64,000 nucleotides of DNA from G963701675 sp963701675 (GCA_963701675.1 OY969623.1:3100001-3164000), one strand, 5' to 3'. Positions 42,834 through 51,942 are shown, counted from the stretch's first letter. The notes: generated by a model from the sequence alone, not told the origin. Program-made: numbers and translations.

Positions 42834-44798
42834 GTGTACGCCGACATGGAACGCTGGACCGAGATCCGCCGCAAGGTCTTGACGGGCGAGCTGAGCAAAC
42901 GTCAGGCCTGCCGGCACTTTGACATCCACTGGTTGACGCTGCGGAAGATCCTCGCCCATGTAGAACCTCCCGGCTATCGACGGACACAGCCGCCGAGACG
43001 GCCGACCATCGAACCGTTCCTGCCCATCATCCACGCCATTCTCGACGCCGATAAGACGGCTCCGAAGAAGCAGCGACACACGGCGCATCGCATCTGGCAA
43101 AGACTGCGCACCGAACACGGTTTCACCGGTGGCTATACGACGGTCAAAGACGTCGTTCGCGAGTTGAAGATAGGGCGGCAGGAGGTGTTCCTCCCTTTGT
43201 CGCATCCGCCCGGCGAGGCCCAACTGGACTTCGGATTCGCGGAGGTCGTCGTGGCGGGCGTGCCTACGAAGGTAGCGCTTTTCGTTCTGAGCTTGCCTTA
43301 CGCGAATGCGGTATTCTGCCAGGTGTTTCCACGAGAATGCACCGAGGTTTTCTTAGAGGGACACAAACGAGCCTTTGCTTTTTTCCAAGGTGTGCCGCGG
43401 CGGATTGCTTACGATAACGCCCGAACGGCGGTGGCCCGGATCACCGGTAGGCGCCAGCGGCAGGTGACGCGCGCGTTTCAGCGCCTGCAAAGCCACTATC
43501 TCTTTACGCCTCACTTCTGTCTGGTGCGTCGGCCCAACGAGAAGGGACATGTCGAACGGTTGCTCGAATATGCTCGGTCGAATTTCTTGGTGCCAGTGCC
43601 TTCGGTTCCTTCCCTGGAAGCGTTGAACGCGCTCTTGGTCGAGCGTTGCCGACAGGACCTGGATCGGCCGGTCCGAGGCAAGTCAGGAACATCCGCCACG
43701 TTGCTGATCGAGGATCAGGCGGCCTTTCTGCCTTTGCCGTCGCGATCCTTCGAGGCGCGACGAATGACCCAGGTTGCTGCCGATTCGTTGTCGCTGATCC
43801 GCTTCGACACCAATTCGTACTCCGTGCCGACTCGTTACGCTCACCGCCGGTTGACGGTCATCGCCACCGTGGATGAAGTTCGCGTCGTCCAGGAGGACCG
43901 GCTGGTGGCCCGGCACGAGCGCTGCTGGGACCACAAGCAATTCCGCTTCAATCCGCTGCACTATCTAGAGCTCTTGGAGCGGAAGCCGGGTGGATTCGAT
44001 TATGCCCGACCTTTGGAACACTGGAAACTACCCGACTGCTTTGGCCTGCTACGCCGACGCCTGGAAGCGGCCGACGCGACCGGATACGGGACGCGAGCCT
44101 TCATTCGGGTGCTACGCCTGTTGGAGACGTTTTCTGTCGCGCAGTTGGCGGATGCCGTCGATTACGCGCTCGACATCGATGTGATCGATCCCGAGAGCAT
44201 TCGACTGATCGTGGAACACCGAACCGAACGGCCGGTCGATCTCTTTCGTCTCGACGGGCGACCGCATCTGCAAACGGTGCGGGTAAGGCCTACCGACGTG
44301 TCCGCCTACCAGGCTCTTCTCGTGGGAGGGACCTTGCTCATGACTCCCACCGAAGCCAAAAGCACGGTACTGCTCAAGCACCATCTCAAGGCCCTAAGAC
44401 TCCCGACCGTCCTGACGGAGTGTGAGAAGGTGGCCCAGCGCTGTGCAGCCACGAATGCTGACCACCTGACGTTCCTACTGCAACTGTGCGAGTTGGAACT
44501 AATCGAACGCGAACGCAAGGCAGCCGAGCGACGACTCAAAGCGGCCCGCTTCCCCACGGCCAAGCTGCTCGACCAATTCGACTTCGCGGCTCGTCCCAGC
44601 GTGAATAAGCCGCTCGTCCTCGACCTGGTCCGTGGGCGACTACTTGACTCGTCGAGAGAACATCCTGCTGGTGGGTCCCAGCGGCACAGGCAAAACGCAC
44701 TTGGCCACGGCACTGGGTATGGCCGCCTGTGCACAGGGCAAACGGGCACGCTTCTGGCGTGTGACCGAGTTGATCACCACCCTAAGAGAGGCGGATGA
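42834..44798 (+). CDS. istA: IS21 transposase IstA (copy 1), frameshifted at the IstB junction
   Basis: 654 codons. HTH start (SKRQACRHFDIHWLTLRKIL), then the integrase core with HPPGEAQLDFGFAEV, RIAYDNARTAV and HFCLVRRPNEKGHVERL, and a C-terminal beta-barrel. The frame runs past the usual IstA end into the start of IstB (MTPTEAKSTVLLKHHLKALR) without a stop, then fails at GGGCGAC near 44634-44636, which has one G more than copy 2. IstA cuts and joins the element ends. This copy therefore makes IstA with a broken IstB moiety unless IstB is initiated internally. Confidence 0.85.
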   Translation: MYADMERWTEIRRKVLTGELSKRQACRHFDIHWLTLRKILAHVEPPGYRRTQPPRRPTIEPFLPIIHAILDADKTAPKKQRHTAHRIWQRLRTEHGFTGGYTTVKDVVRELKIGRQEVFLPLSHPPGEAQLDFGFAEVVVAGVPTKVALFVLSLPYANAVFCQVFPRECTEVFLEGHKRAFAFFQGVPRRIAYDNARTAVARITGRRQRQVTRAFQRLQSHYLFTPHFCLVRRPNEKGHVERLLEYARSNFLVPVPSVPSLEALNALLVERCRQDLDRPVRGKSGTSATLLIEDQAAFLPLPSRSFEARRMTQVAADSLSLIRFDTNSYSVPTRYAHRRLTVIATVDEVRVVQEDRLVARHERCWDHKQFRFNPLHYLELLERKPGGFDYARPLEHWKLPDCFGLLRRRLEAADATGYGTRAFIRVLRLLETFSVAQLADAVDYALDIDVIDPESIRLIVEHRTERPVDLFRLDGRPHLQTVRVRPTDVSAYQALLVGGTLLMTPTEAKSTVLLKHHLKALRLPTVLTECEKVAQRCAATNADHLTFLLQLCELELIERERKAAERRLKAARFPTAKLLDQFDFAARPSVNKPLVLDLVRGRLLDSSREHPAGGSQRHRQNALGHGTGYGRLCTGQTGTLLACDRVDHHPKRGG

Positions 44799-45117
44799 GG
44801 ACCGGCAATTACTCCGTCTTCGAAATCACTTGTCCAAACTCGACCTGTTGATTCTAGATGAGTTGGGCTACGTGCCGGCCACCAAGGCTGGCGCCGAACT
44901 GTTCTTCGACGTGATCGCCACGGCTTACGAACGTTCGAGTGTAATCCTGACCACGAACCTGCCGTTTGAGAATTGGACCGAGGTACTCGGCAACGAACGG
45001 CTAACTGGCGCGGCCCTCGATCGCCTGACGCATCGTTGCCACATTATCGAAACCAGCGGCGAGAGTTATCGCCTGCAAGATGCCAAACGCCGACGTCGAA
45101 CGGATTCCAAGACCTAA
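44632..45117 (+). CDS. istB: IS21 IstB ATPase, C-terminal two-thirds (copy 1)
   Basis: 161 codons, continuing after the extra G. YLTRRENILLVGPSGTGKT is the Walker A region, LDLLILDELGYVPATKAG the Walker B. SSVILTTNLPFENWTEV and DRLTHRCHIIE are typical of IstB/DnaC-like target-selection ATPases. Without the frameshift it would be fused to IstA as in copy 2. Confidence 0.8.
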   Translation: MGDYLTRRENILLVGPSGTGKTHLATALGMAACAQGKRARFWRVTELITTLREADEDRQLLRLRNHLSKLDLLILDELGYVPATKAGAELFFDVIATAYERSSVILTTNLPFENWTEVLGNERLTGAALDRLTHRCHIIETSGESYRLQDAKRRRRTDSKT

Positions 45118-45418
45118 ACACTACCCAAGGAGCCGCCACCCTGTACCATAATTGACCAAGCGCCTCACTTTTCGACCGCCGAGCGCCTCACTTTTACTCC
45201 GCCGTTAACACCCTAACTAGATCGCCACTTACGTTGGCAGTGCGGTGCCGTGCGGCACGGCAAGCTTTCTAACAATTTACTGCGATCTCTAAGGATTTCC
45301 AATCGTTTCTCTGCCAGTGGCAGAGTTGAATACCGAACCCCCAGTCCGGTACGCAGCCGGTGCGGTCCTCGCTTACCCTAAAGATCCTGTGATCCTGTCG
45401 CTATCTTCCCGCGTCGGG

Positions 45419-45424
45419 AAATGC
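45419..45424 (+). repeat. target-site duplication AAATGC, left
   Basis: Six bases directly before the IS21 element 2, repeated at 47863-47868. Confidence 0.7.
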
Positions 45425-45521
45425 TGTATAGCGACAACTACTTCTCCCCTGACGACAATTACGAATCCCTGGTTGTCCGTGTGATACGCTAGCGCAAGTT
45501 CCATCATGGAAGGAGCTTGCG

Positions 45522-47849
45522 ATGGCGAAGGTCACGGATGTCCATATTCGCCGTCTGTTCCGGCTCTTGGGTCAAGGACAGACGCTGAGCAGGGCCGCCC
45601 AGAATTCGGGCGTCGATCAGAAGACGGCACGGAGGTATTGGAACATGAGACGACTCCCGAGTGAGCAAGTCGTACCGCCACGCGAGTGGCGAACCCGGCC
45701 GGATCCTTTTGCCGAGGTCTGGCCGGAACTGGCCGCGCTTCTGGAACAGGCGCCGGGCTTGCAGGCCAAGACGCTGTGGGGTTGGTTGGTGCAGAAGTAT
45801 CCCGCACGTTTTGATGAGACTCAGTTGCGGACGTTGCAACGGCGCGTCAAGGCATGGCGGGCGACCCAAGGCCCCGGGCAAGAAGTGTACTTCAGCCAGG
45901 TGCATCATCCTGGTCGGCTGTGTGCCTCGGACTTCACGCACATGAACCGTTTGAACGTCACGATCGGTGGCCAGCGATTCGATCACATGGTGTATCACTT
46001 CGTGCTGACCTACTCGAACTGGGAATCAGTGACGCTCTGCTTCTCCGAGAGCTTCGAGAGTTTGAGCGAAGGATTGCAGAATGCCTTAGGAGAATTGGGC
46101 GGTGTGCCCGAACGGCATCGCAGCGATCGGTTGAGTAGCGCCGTGAACAACCTCTCGGAGCGGCGCGACTTCACGGCCCGCTACCAGGCGTTGCTGGCGC
46201 ATTACCAACTGACCGGCGAGAAGATTCAAGCGCGGGCGGCGCACGAGAACGGGGATGCCGAAGCATCGCATCGGCATTTCAAGGAGGCCGTAGAGCAGGC
46301 GTTGTTATTGCGCGGCAGCCGTGACTTTGCCAGTCGCGAACAGTACACCGCGTTCCTGGCGGAGGTGTGCCGGCTCCGCAACGCGAACCGCTCCAAGCGC
46401 TTGGCCGAGGAGAGCACGGCGTTGCGACCGTTGCCGGCCCGCCGGCTGGAGACGTGCCGACGACTGGGAGTCACGGTGAGCAGCGGCAGCGTGATCCGCG
46501 TCCAAAATAACGTCTACTCGGTCAATAGCCGGCTGATCGGCGAACGAGTCGAGGTGCGGATTTACCTGGATCACTTGGAAGTCTGGTACGGCCAGAAGTT
46601 GGTGGAGGCGCTGCCGCGCTTGCGTGGCCGGTGCAAACAACACGTCAATTACCGACATGTCATCGACGCTTTGGTGCGGAAGCCAGGCGCCTTGGCGGAC
46701 TATCGCTATCGGGAAGGTCTGTTCCCGACGAGCCGCTTCCGCATGGCCTACGATCTGTTGCATGAGACCGGCCCCGCGCGGGCGGATCGCGAATACCTGG
46801 AGATTCTGCACCTGGCGGCACACGAAAGCGAAGAGGCGGTCGAGGAAGCCTTGCGTGTACTTATGGAACGCGAGCAGCCGATCAGCCGGATGGCAGTGGA
46901 AGTGTTGCTGAGGGAGAGCCAAGCGGCGCCGGTAACGGCGGTGAGCGTCGCACCGGTGAATTTGGCCGATTTCGACAAGTTACTCACGGAGGAATGGCAT
47001 GAGCCGGAACAAGGACGTGAAGGCCAGTTTGGTCGCTTATCTGAAGGAGTTGCATCTGCCGTCGGTGCGAGCGAATTTCGAGGAGCAAGCACGGCGTGCC
47101 GAGAAGGAGACGCTGTCGTACGAGCAGTATCTCTTAGAGTTGAGCCGGCAGGAATGCGAGACCCGGCGGACCCACCGGATCGAGCGTTTGCTGCGCCAAT
47201 CCCGGATTCCGCCGGAGAAGGATCTGCCGCATTTCGACTTGAAGCGTTTGCCGGCGAAGGTGGCCCGCCAAGTGCGCACGCTGATGGACGGAACCTTCCT
47301 GGATCGACACGAGAACATTTTGGTTTTTGGACGATCGGGTTCGGGGAAGACGCATCTGTTGTCGGCCTTGGGCCAGGAACTGATCCGTGCCGGCCGCAAG
47401 ATCTACTTCTGCACGTGCAGTCTGTTAGTGCAGGAACTACTGGTAGCCAAGCGCGACTTGAAGCTAAGCAAAGTGTTGAAGCGCCTCAGCGCCTTCGATG
47501 CCTTGATCATCGACGACATCGGATACGTTCAACAGAGCCGGGAGGAAATGGAAGTGTTGTTCACGCTGTTGGCGGAGCGGTACGAACGCGGCAGTGTGTT
47601 GCTCACCAGCAACTTGCCGTTCGCCAAGTGGGAAGTGATCTTCAAGGATCCGATGACGACCGCGGCGGCCATCGATCGACTCGTACACCACAGCGTGATC
47701 CTGGAACTCAACATTACCAGTTACCGGCTGGAACAGGCCAAGAAAGCCATCGAATTGGAGACGAACTCAAACGACGCGGCTTCGCGACCGGAACCGGTCG
47801 CCCCAGGGAACCCTGGGGATTCCTAATTGCCGCTCATGGGGAGACGTAG
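45522..47849 (+). CDS. istA: IS21 transposase IstA of element 2
   Basis: The IstA part is about residues 1-490 (45522 to about 47000): HTH (AAQNSGVDQKTARRYWNMR), integrase core with LCASDFTHMNRLNV, HRSDRLSSAVNNL and ARAAHENGDAEASHRHFK, and a C-terminal SH3-like region. The frame stays open to 47849 across the whole istB gene in another phase; those last 280 residues lack any motif and are most likely not a real protein part. IstA presumably ends near EEWHE, where istB begins. DDE chemistry catalyses transposition. Confidence 0.85.
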   Translation: MAKVTDVHIRRLFRLLGQGQTLSRAAQNSGVDQKTARRYWNMRRLPSEQVVPPREWRTRPDPFAEVWPELAALLEQAPGLQAKTLWGWLVQKYPARFDETQLRTLQRRVKAWRATQGPGQEVYFSQVHHPGRLCASDFTHMNRLNVTIGGQRFDHMVYHFVLTYSNWESVTLCFSESFESLSEGLQNALGELGGVPERHRSDRLSSAVNNLSERRDFTARYQALLAHYQLTGEKIQARAAHENGDAEASHRHFKEAVEQALLLRGSRDFASREQYTAFLAEVCRLRNANRSKRLAEESTALRPLPARRLETCRRLGVTVSSGSVIRVQNNVYSVNSRLIGERVEVRIYLDHLEVWYGQKLVEALPRLRGRCKQHVNYRHVIDALVRKPGALADYRYREGLFPTSRFRMAYDLLHETGPARADREYLEILHLAAHESEEAVEEALRVLMEREQPISRMAVEVLLRESQAAPVTAVSVAPVNLADFDKLLTEEWHEPEQGREGQFGRLSEGVASAVGASEFRGASTACREGDAVVRAVSLRVEPAGMRDPADPPDRAFAAPIPDSAGEGSAAFRLEAFAGEGGPPSAHADGRNLPGSTREHFGFWTIGFGEDASVVGLGPGTDPCRPQDLLLHVQSVSAGTTGSQARLEAKQSVEAPQRLRCLDHRRHRIRSTEPGGNGSVVHAVGGAVRTRQCVAHQQLAVRQVGSDLQGSDDDRGGHRSTRTPQRDPGTQHYQLPAGTGQESHRIGDELKRRGFATGTGRPREPWGFLIAAHGET
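46999..47826 (+). CDS. istB: IS21 IstB ATPase of element 2
   Basis: 275 aa. Starts MSRNKDVKASLVAYLKELHLP, the usual helical IstB N-terminus. FGRSGSGKTHLLSAL (Walker A), FDALIIDDIGYVQQSREEM (Walker B) and GSVLLTSNLPFAKWEVIF (sensor I) follow. DnaC/DnaA-like AAA+ ATPase that remodels target DNA for IstA. Complete length for the family. Confidence 0.9.
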   Translation: MSRNKDVKASLVAYLKELHLPSVRANFEEQARRAEKETLSYEQYLLELSRQECETRRTHRIERLLRQSRIPPEKDLPHFDLKRLPAKVARQVRTLMDGTFLDRHENILVFGRSGSGKTHLLSALGQELIRAGRKIYFCTCSLLVQELLVAKRDLKLSKVLKRLSAFDALIIDDIGYVQQSREEMEVLFTLLAERYERGSVLLTSNLPFAKWEVIFKDPMTTAAAIDRLVHHSVILELNITSYRLEQAKKAIELETNSNDAASRPEPVAPGNPGDS

Positions 47850-47862
47850 TTGCCGTCGATCA

Positions 47863-47868
47863 AAATGC
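47863..47868 (+). repeat. target-site duplication AAATGC, right
   Basis: Right partner of 45419-45424 directly after the element end. Confidence 0.7.
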
Positions 47869-48154
47869 CGATGCGGCCCCGGTCATCTCAGGCACTATGC
47901 GATGTTATCCTGGCGCGATCTTATCCTGGCCATTTCGAGTTCCACTAAGGCGGGCCAGGGTCAAACCTGGAGGCGCTCCGTGACAGTCATCTGTGTTTAC
48001 GGCGGGGCTTGACGGTTTATACAATTGCTTTGATGGCTCGTGTTCGCACCCGAAAGATGTCCATTCTGCGTGAGGTGTCGCACTGGAAAGGAAACTACGC
48101 GAGACGCTTGGGGACGGATTATTCACGGCAGTATCTGCCGAGCGCTCCAACATC

Positions 48155-48544
48155 ATGCGTTCGGTTCGTAGCCGAGGCAATCGAACAACGGAATCAAGAC
48201 TTAGAGGTCTTCTAGTGTGCGCGGGAGTTCGCGGCTGGAAAATGCATCCCAAAGGTGTGCTGGGCACTCCTGATTTCTATTTCGAGGAAGAGAGGTTGGT
48301 TGTTTTTGTAGATGGCTGTTTCTGGCATGGCTGCCCCCGTTGTGGCCACCTCCCGAACGCCAACCGCTCGTTCTGGAGGATGAAGATCCACCTCAATAAA
48401 CGGAGAGACCGAAAGACACGACTCCTCCTCCGCGGGGATGGCTTTTCTGTTTTGCGGTTTTGGGAGCATGATCTTCGAGAAAAAGGATTGGCATGTACTC
48501 AACGTGTCAAGACATTCTTACAACGTGGGCGTGGTACATATTAG
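48155..48544 (+). CDS. vsr: very short patch repair (Vsr) endonuclease
   Basis: 129 aa from ATG 48155, though the frame is open about 20 codons further up (SAERSNIMRSVRSRGNRTTE), and a slightly earlier start is possible. GTPDFYF holds the metal-binding Asp40, FVDGCFWHGCPRCGHLP includes the general-base-type His58 and the structural zinc ligands, and VLRFWEHDL is the C-terminal helix. Vsr nicks T:G mismatches left by deamination of 5-methylcytosine, so it protects the host from mutation by the cytosine methyltransferase encoded 4 kb away. It converges with the CARF-like gene 3 bases apart. Confidence 0.88.
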   Translation: MRSVRSRGNRTTESRLRGLLVCAGVRGWKMHPKGVLGTPDFYFEEERLVVFVDGCFWHGCPRCGHLPNANRSFWRMKIHLNKRRDRKTRLLLRGDGFSVLRFWEHDLREKGLACTQRVKTFLQRGRGTY

Positions 48545-48547
48545 CGT

Positions 48548-48867
48548 TCAGGGACCAATAAGGTAATATTCTTTCGATTCAACTCGAAGGCCATATCCGT
48601 ATATTTCTGCCTCACCATTGACAACGGACACCCCGGATGAATACTCGGGGTGATAGACTTCAGGCTGTGTGTAAAACACCTCCGCGTCCATTACCGTTGC
48701 GTACAAACACATTGCGACGGATGCCGTCTTCGGGCCGAACGGGGCAAAGATTGCTGGCTTCGCGGCTTTTTGGGTGAGGCTGACTATCCGCTCGAAGGTG
48801 TCCCACATATTCTTGGGATCTGCGTAATAGATCTCGATTTTCTCGGGGGCGCGATACTTTTTTAACC
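48548..48867 (-). CDS. C-terminal part of the CARF-like unknown protein
   Basis: Reads RLKKYRAPEKIEIYYADP, then TQKAAKPAIFAPFGPKTASV and FYTQPEVYHPEYSSGVS, and stops at 48548. It continues the protein of 48862-49551 after a one-base slip in a T6 run near 48862-48870 (TTTTTTAACCGCC). The native protein would have about 333 residues. The GPK-type and Tyr/His-rich segments could line a nucleotide pocket, but the function is unknown. Confidence 0.55.
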
Positions 48868-49551
48868 GCCGCGCAAGGCCCAGCTTCGCTTGAATACTAA
48901 CGGAGAAGAAGGGAACGGTATCAGCAATTTAATGCTTAGGCCGTGCTCCCCGTGTTCGACCTGGTCTAATAAGCCGAGAGGCTCGAAGCCGATGCTAACA
49001 ATCAGCAGCTGAGGCGATGTGCGGGTATATCGACCACTGAATAACGGTAGATGCGCCCAATCGTTGACATTCTCGGCGAGTGGCTCTTTGGTATAGATGA
49101 CGGGGACACTATACGCGACGACTAAGTTATTGATCGTAGGAGCGTGCTGGATCAACCACCTGAGTATGGGGAAGAAGTACCGTTTTGGCATCGATGTGAC
49201 GTCGAGAACAACATTTGGACTCGCCGAAGCCAGAAACTCCTGGACGATACGCACGATTTCGTAATGGGGTGCCAATAGGTCATGAGGAATGATGCTGCTG
49301 GGGTCGCCCCCCTGAGCGACGAACCTGTCGCGTCGTTCATCTAGCCGTCTCTCCGCCAACGGCGTGTGACGGGATGGGCGATCAACAATGCGCACTAACC
49401 GTACAAGTTGGAGGTCAGTGGACTTCAAAGCTTCCCAGGCCGCTAGAGAACGCTCCTCAGTCCCTAGACAGCCCAGTAGACTCCATTTTCCTGTGGCGGC
49501 ACATCGGGTTAATAACCACTGAAGCCGACCCCATGGGCGATAACTATCCAT
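48862..49551 (-). CDS. unknown protein, CARF-like Rossmann motif, N-terminal part
   Basis: ATG 49551 overlaps the ATPase stop by 8 bases, so the two are coupled. After WSLLGCLGTEERSLAAWEAL comes ASPNVVLDVTSMPKRYFFPILRWL, an all-hydrophobic strand followed by D-x-T-S-M-P-K-R, similar in shape to the D-x-T-x-G-x-K motif of CARF sensor domains that bind cyclic oligonucleotides. LVVAYSVPVIYTKEPLAEN and IVSIGFEPLGL are further strands. The ending SWALRGG comes from the frameshift; the rest of the protein is the previous entry. The gene always appears, in my memory, next to ORC-CDC6-like and PRTase-like genes. Role inferred, not shown. Confidence 0.55.
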   Translation of the reverse strand: MDSYRPWGRLQWLLTRCAATGKWSLLGCLGTEERSLAAWEALKSTDLQLVRLVRIVDRPSRHTPLAERRLDERRDRFVAQGGDPSSIIPHDLLAPHYEIVRIVQEFLASASPNVVLDVTSMPKRYFFPILRWLIQHAPTINNLVVAYSVPVIYTKEPLAENVNDWAHLPLFSGRYTRTSPQLLIVSIGFEPLGLLDQVEHGEHGLSIKLLIPFPSSPLVFKRSWALRGG

Positions 49552-51598
49552 TGATATGCTGCTCGTCGAAGGAGTCGAAAAGTGTCGGTGAATCTTCTAC
49601 TTGTCTCTTAGTCGGATCCCGTCCGAGCGAGCTGCGCTGCCTTGGACCGAGAATGACACCCGCCTGTTTGAGCCAGTCTGTTACATCGCTAAGTGTCGAA
49701 TAATAAGGTTCTTTTACGTGTGTCTCAGGAACCTGAAAATAAGCGGAGAGAATGGGGTTAAGGTACCACTTAGTACGTTGTTTCCGGTCTTTGTTCTTGG
49801 TCGTGTGTGGGGCATCGTGAAGGTCACCATAGTCCACCGCGTCCGCTAAGAAGCGGTTGACCATTGATTCTCCTTCCAAGTCATCCTTCGCTAGAGAGAA
49901 GCCATTGTATCCGGGGTATGACATGGCCATGTCGTTAACGAGCCATGTTCGAAAGAGCCTGCCCAAGACATTGATGAAACGTTGTCTATCATCGCCCTTG
50001 GGTTGCTCGGCGATTTTTTGGTACCAGTACACTGCCGCGGTTTGGACACCCACTGCCTGGACATCCAAATCGATTCCCTGTCTTACCGGATCTCGGCGGT
50101 CACGTTCCGGTAATCGGCGTTCCGAGCGCAGGAAAGCCTCCCATACCTCATAGCAGATCGAGACGAAAACACTGATGTTGCCGCCGCTCAGTGCAAGGAC
50201 ATGCTCCTTACCATTCCATTTCAGCCGTTGCGCGGTTCGGGCTGCGACTTGTAACAGCGCTTGGCGAGTTCGCTCCTTCTTCCAGTATGGCTTGTTCCAT
50301 GGCTCTTCCCCCACTGGAGGCGGTAGTTGGCCGCGTACACGTTTCCGGCGGGGAGAGCTGCCAGTTTGACGCACCCACGCAGAAGCCAATACAGCGGAGA
50401 GCGGGTCCTCTTCATATAGACGTCCCAAATATGCTTTCCACTCGCTTGACCAAGCACCGTCGAACTTTAGAACCCGGTCGGCACTGCTCAGTTGGGCGTA
50501 CTGGCGGATTGCCACCTCCGGCGGCGAGGTGGCACCGAAAACCTGGCGGATTAGGTCGGTTCCTTCGCGCTCATCGTACTTCGAATATGTCAATCGTCGG
50601 CGGAATACATCCTCCGCGAATTCAGGGAATATCCACGTCTTGGTGTTCTCTTTGCGTCTGAGCATTTCGTCGAGATCAATAATCCTAAAGTCGCGAAGGT
50701 GCTCCAGAGAGTACTGCGTGCCGAAAACGGTGAGATCGTCGAGCCATGCGTAAGGCCGGGTGCCAACGCGATAGGAGATGCGTGAATCGCGTAGCCCTAT
50801 TGCCTTGTTGATTACTCGTCGGTATTGCGCACCCAAGTTGCGTCGTAGCACATCGCTCCGATAAAGCCGCTCAATCTGATCAATGCGGATAAATACTGCT
50901 GCATCTTGTGGCAACACTCCGTGAGTCTTCAAGCACTCCGCGGTTCGCGCGATTGGCTCCCCGATGTTCGTCTTGGTCGCTTCTATGTCCGCGGAAAGGT
51001 CAGAATTAAACTGATGGAAAGAACGGTAGGATGAGATTCGGCGATCAATACCCGCACAGAGAGATGCAAATGAGTCGCATTTAGATAGAGCACCGAACCA
51101 GCAGTCCTCGCGCGAAAGCCTACTGGCGAACGAGTCCAACGCGTCACAGTTCACTAGTGCATCAAAGGCGTCTGGCTCCTTGGCGACGAGATCAATGGAC
51201 TCCAACACATCCCGAACGATGAAGTAGTTGAGAAAGTCTGCAAAATAAAGCGGAAAGAGCGCCTCGTCGCTTTCCGGCTCGTCGCTTAGGGGTCGCTGGC
51301 CGATGTCCAGGGCAGCACTTCGTGTGAGATTGATGCCAGCGCCGATAAAACGGCTAAGTTCCTTCGGTACGGGGAAAGGCGCCGAGGCGCGAAAGTACGC
51401 CATTCGAATCTGAGGGCGGAGAAGATTGAGCAGCATGCTCTTTCCCGCGCCCTGAGTCCCCTTGAGAATAACATTGCCGGGCTGAAACAGTGCGGGGGCG
51501 GATTTCACTGGGAAGTCGCTGAAAAGCTCCACGAATACGCGCGCATCCGCGCTGTCCGTTACGTACAACTCCTGGAATGGGTTAATGCTATAGTTCAT
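49544..51598 (-). CDS. ORC/CDC6-like AAA+ ATPase of a predicted conflict system
   Basis: 684 aa. N-terminal P-loop NVILKGTQGAGKSMLLNLLRP (GTQGAGKS at 47-54) and Walker-B-like VFIRIDQIERLY (235-246), with further elements YRVGTRPY and FVSICYEVWEAFL. The very long C-terminal half includes a possible winged helix (QIPETHVKEPYYSTLSDVTDWLKQAGVI). Architecture matches the ORC-CDC6-like ATPase family described in bacterial conflict operons together with a PRTase-like protein. By analogy it may sense foreign DNA or translocate a signal to an effector. Start ATG 51598 shares one base with the PRTase stop (TAATG). Unlike replication ORC it stands far from any origin. Confidence 0.75.
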   Translation of the reverse strand: MNYSINPFQELYVTDSADARVFVELFSDFPVKSAPALFQPGNVILKGTQGAGKSMLLNLLRPQIRMAYFRASAPFPVPKELSRFIGAGINLTRSAALDIGQRPLSDEPESDEALFPLYFADFLNYFIVRDVLESIDLVAKEPDAFDALVNCDALDSFASRLSREDCWFGALSKCDSFASLCAGIDRRISSYRSFHQFNSDLSADIEATKTNIGEPIARTAECLKTHGVLPQDAAVFIRIDQIERLYRSDVLRRNLGAQYRRVINKAIGLRDSRISYRVGTRPYAWLDDLTVFGTQYSLEHLRDFRIIDLDEMLRRKENTKTWIFPEFAEDVFRRRLTYSKYDEREGTDLIRQVFGATSPPEVAIRQYAQLSSADRVLKFDGAWSSEWKAYLGRLYEEDPLSAVLASAWVRQTGSSPRRKRVRGQLPPPVGEEPWNKPYWKKERTRQALLQVAARTAQRLKWNGKEHVLALSGGNISVFVSICYEVWEAFLRSERRLPERDRRDPVRQGIDLDVQAVGVQTAAVYWYQKIAEQPKGDDRQRFINVLGRLFRTWLVNDMAMSYPGYNGFSLAKDDLEGESMVNRFLADAVDYGDLHDAPHTTKNKDRKQRTKWYLNPILSAYFQVPETHVKEPYYSTLSDVTDWLKQAGVILGPRQRSSLGRDPTKRQVEDSPTLFDSFDEQHING

Positions 51599-51942
51599 TA
51601 CCGTATCCGTGCCGATCGGGGAAAAAGGGGGTTCCAGGTATTCGAGGCGTGTTGAATCACTGCCAAGGTGTTCGCTGGCGTGTTCGAATAAAACACCACT
51701 CGAGCCCCAGTTTCGGCGACGCCAAATGGTGAATATGGGCGTGGACTGGAGGCTCCATTGCCCGTCACTTGAGAATAGGTTCTGATCGCAAGGTTATAGA
51801 CCTTTTCTTCAAAGGAACCTGCTGGCGCGGGATGCTGGGGGCAGATGAATTCGTCTGGTTTAAGTTCGAGGATAGGCTCAAAGCGAAAATTTGGCAGTTG
51901 TGGGGCAAGCGCGAATATACCCCGCTCCGTCTGGACAAACAA
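51598..51942 (-). CDS. C-terminal part of the PRTase-like protein
   Basis: After a frame slip around 51890-51935 the sequence reads ALAPQLPNFRFEPILELKPD, then FEEKVYNLAIRTYSQVTGN, RPYSPFGVAETGARVVFYSNTPANTL and ends at SARIR. YSPFG...ETGA and NTPAN are family-conserved. In one frame with the preceding entry the protein would have about 355 residues. The drift could be an assembly indel near the GGGG run. Confidence 0.65.
   Translation of the reverse strand: MFVQTERGIFALAPQLPNFRFEPILELKPDEFICPQHPAPAGSFEEKVYNLAIRTYSQVTGNGASSPRPYSPFGVAETGARVVFYSNTPANTLAVIQHASNTWNPLFPRSARIR

Larger units (their letters stand above)
42699..45210 (+). mobile_element. IS21-family element, copy 1
   Basis: 2512 bp, ends TGTTAACGGCGGAGTAAAAG and its exact inverse, perfect terminal inverted repeats of at least 34 bp with the IS21-type TG...CA termini. 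Internal sub-terminal repeats GTGAGGCGCT recur at the right end. A nearly identical copy (57014-59524, opposite orientation) is 1 bp shorter. No target duplication is visible, so the flanks were rearranged after insertion. Confidence 0.9.
45425..47862 (+). mobile_element. IS21-family element 2
   Basis: 2438 bp. Left end TGTATAGCGACAACTACTTC and inverse right end TGATCGACGGCAACTACGTC form imperfect inverted repeats continuing through CTCCCC and CAATTA, with TG...CA termini. Flanked by the 6-bp duplication AAATGC, so the insertion is structurally intact. A 497-bp right-end piece recurs at 59525-60021. Confidence 0.88.

Noticed and set aside
45406..45420. TTCCCGCGTCGGGAA palindrome as operator
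   Set aside because: Next to the IS target site, with no regulated gene at hand; likely a chance short hairpin.
47000..47849. Long second frame across all of istB in element 2
   Set aside because: Residues have no motif, and the same shadow is seen in the truncated copy; high third-position GC can keep it open by chance.
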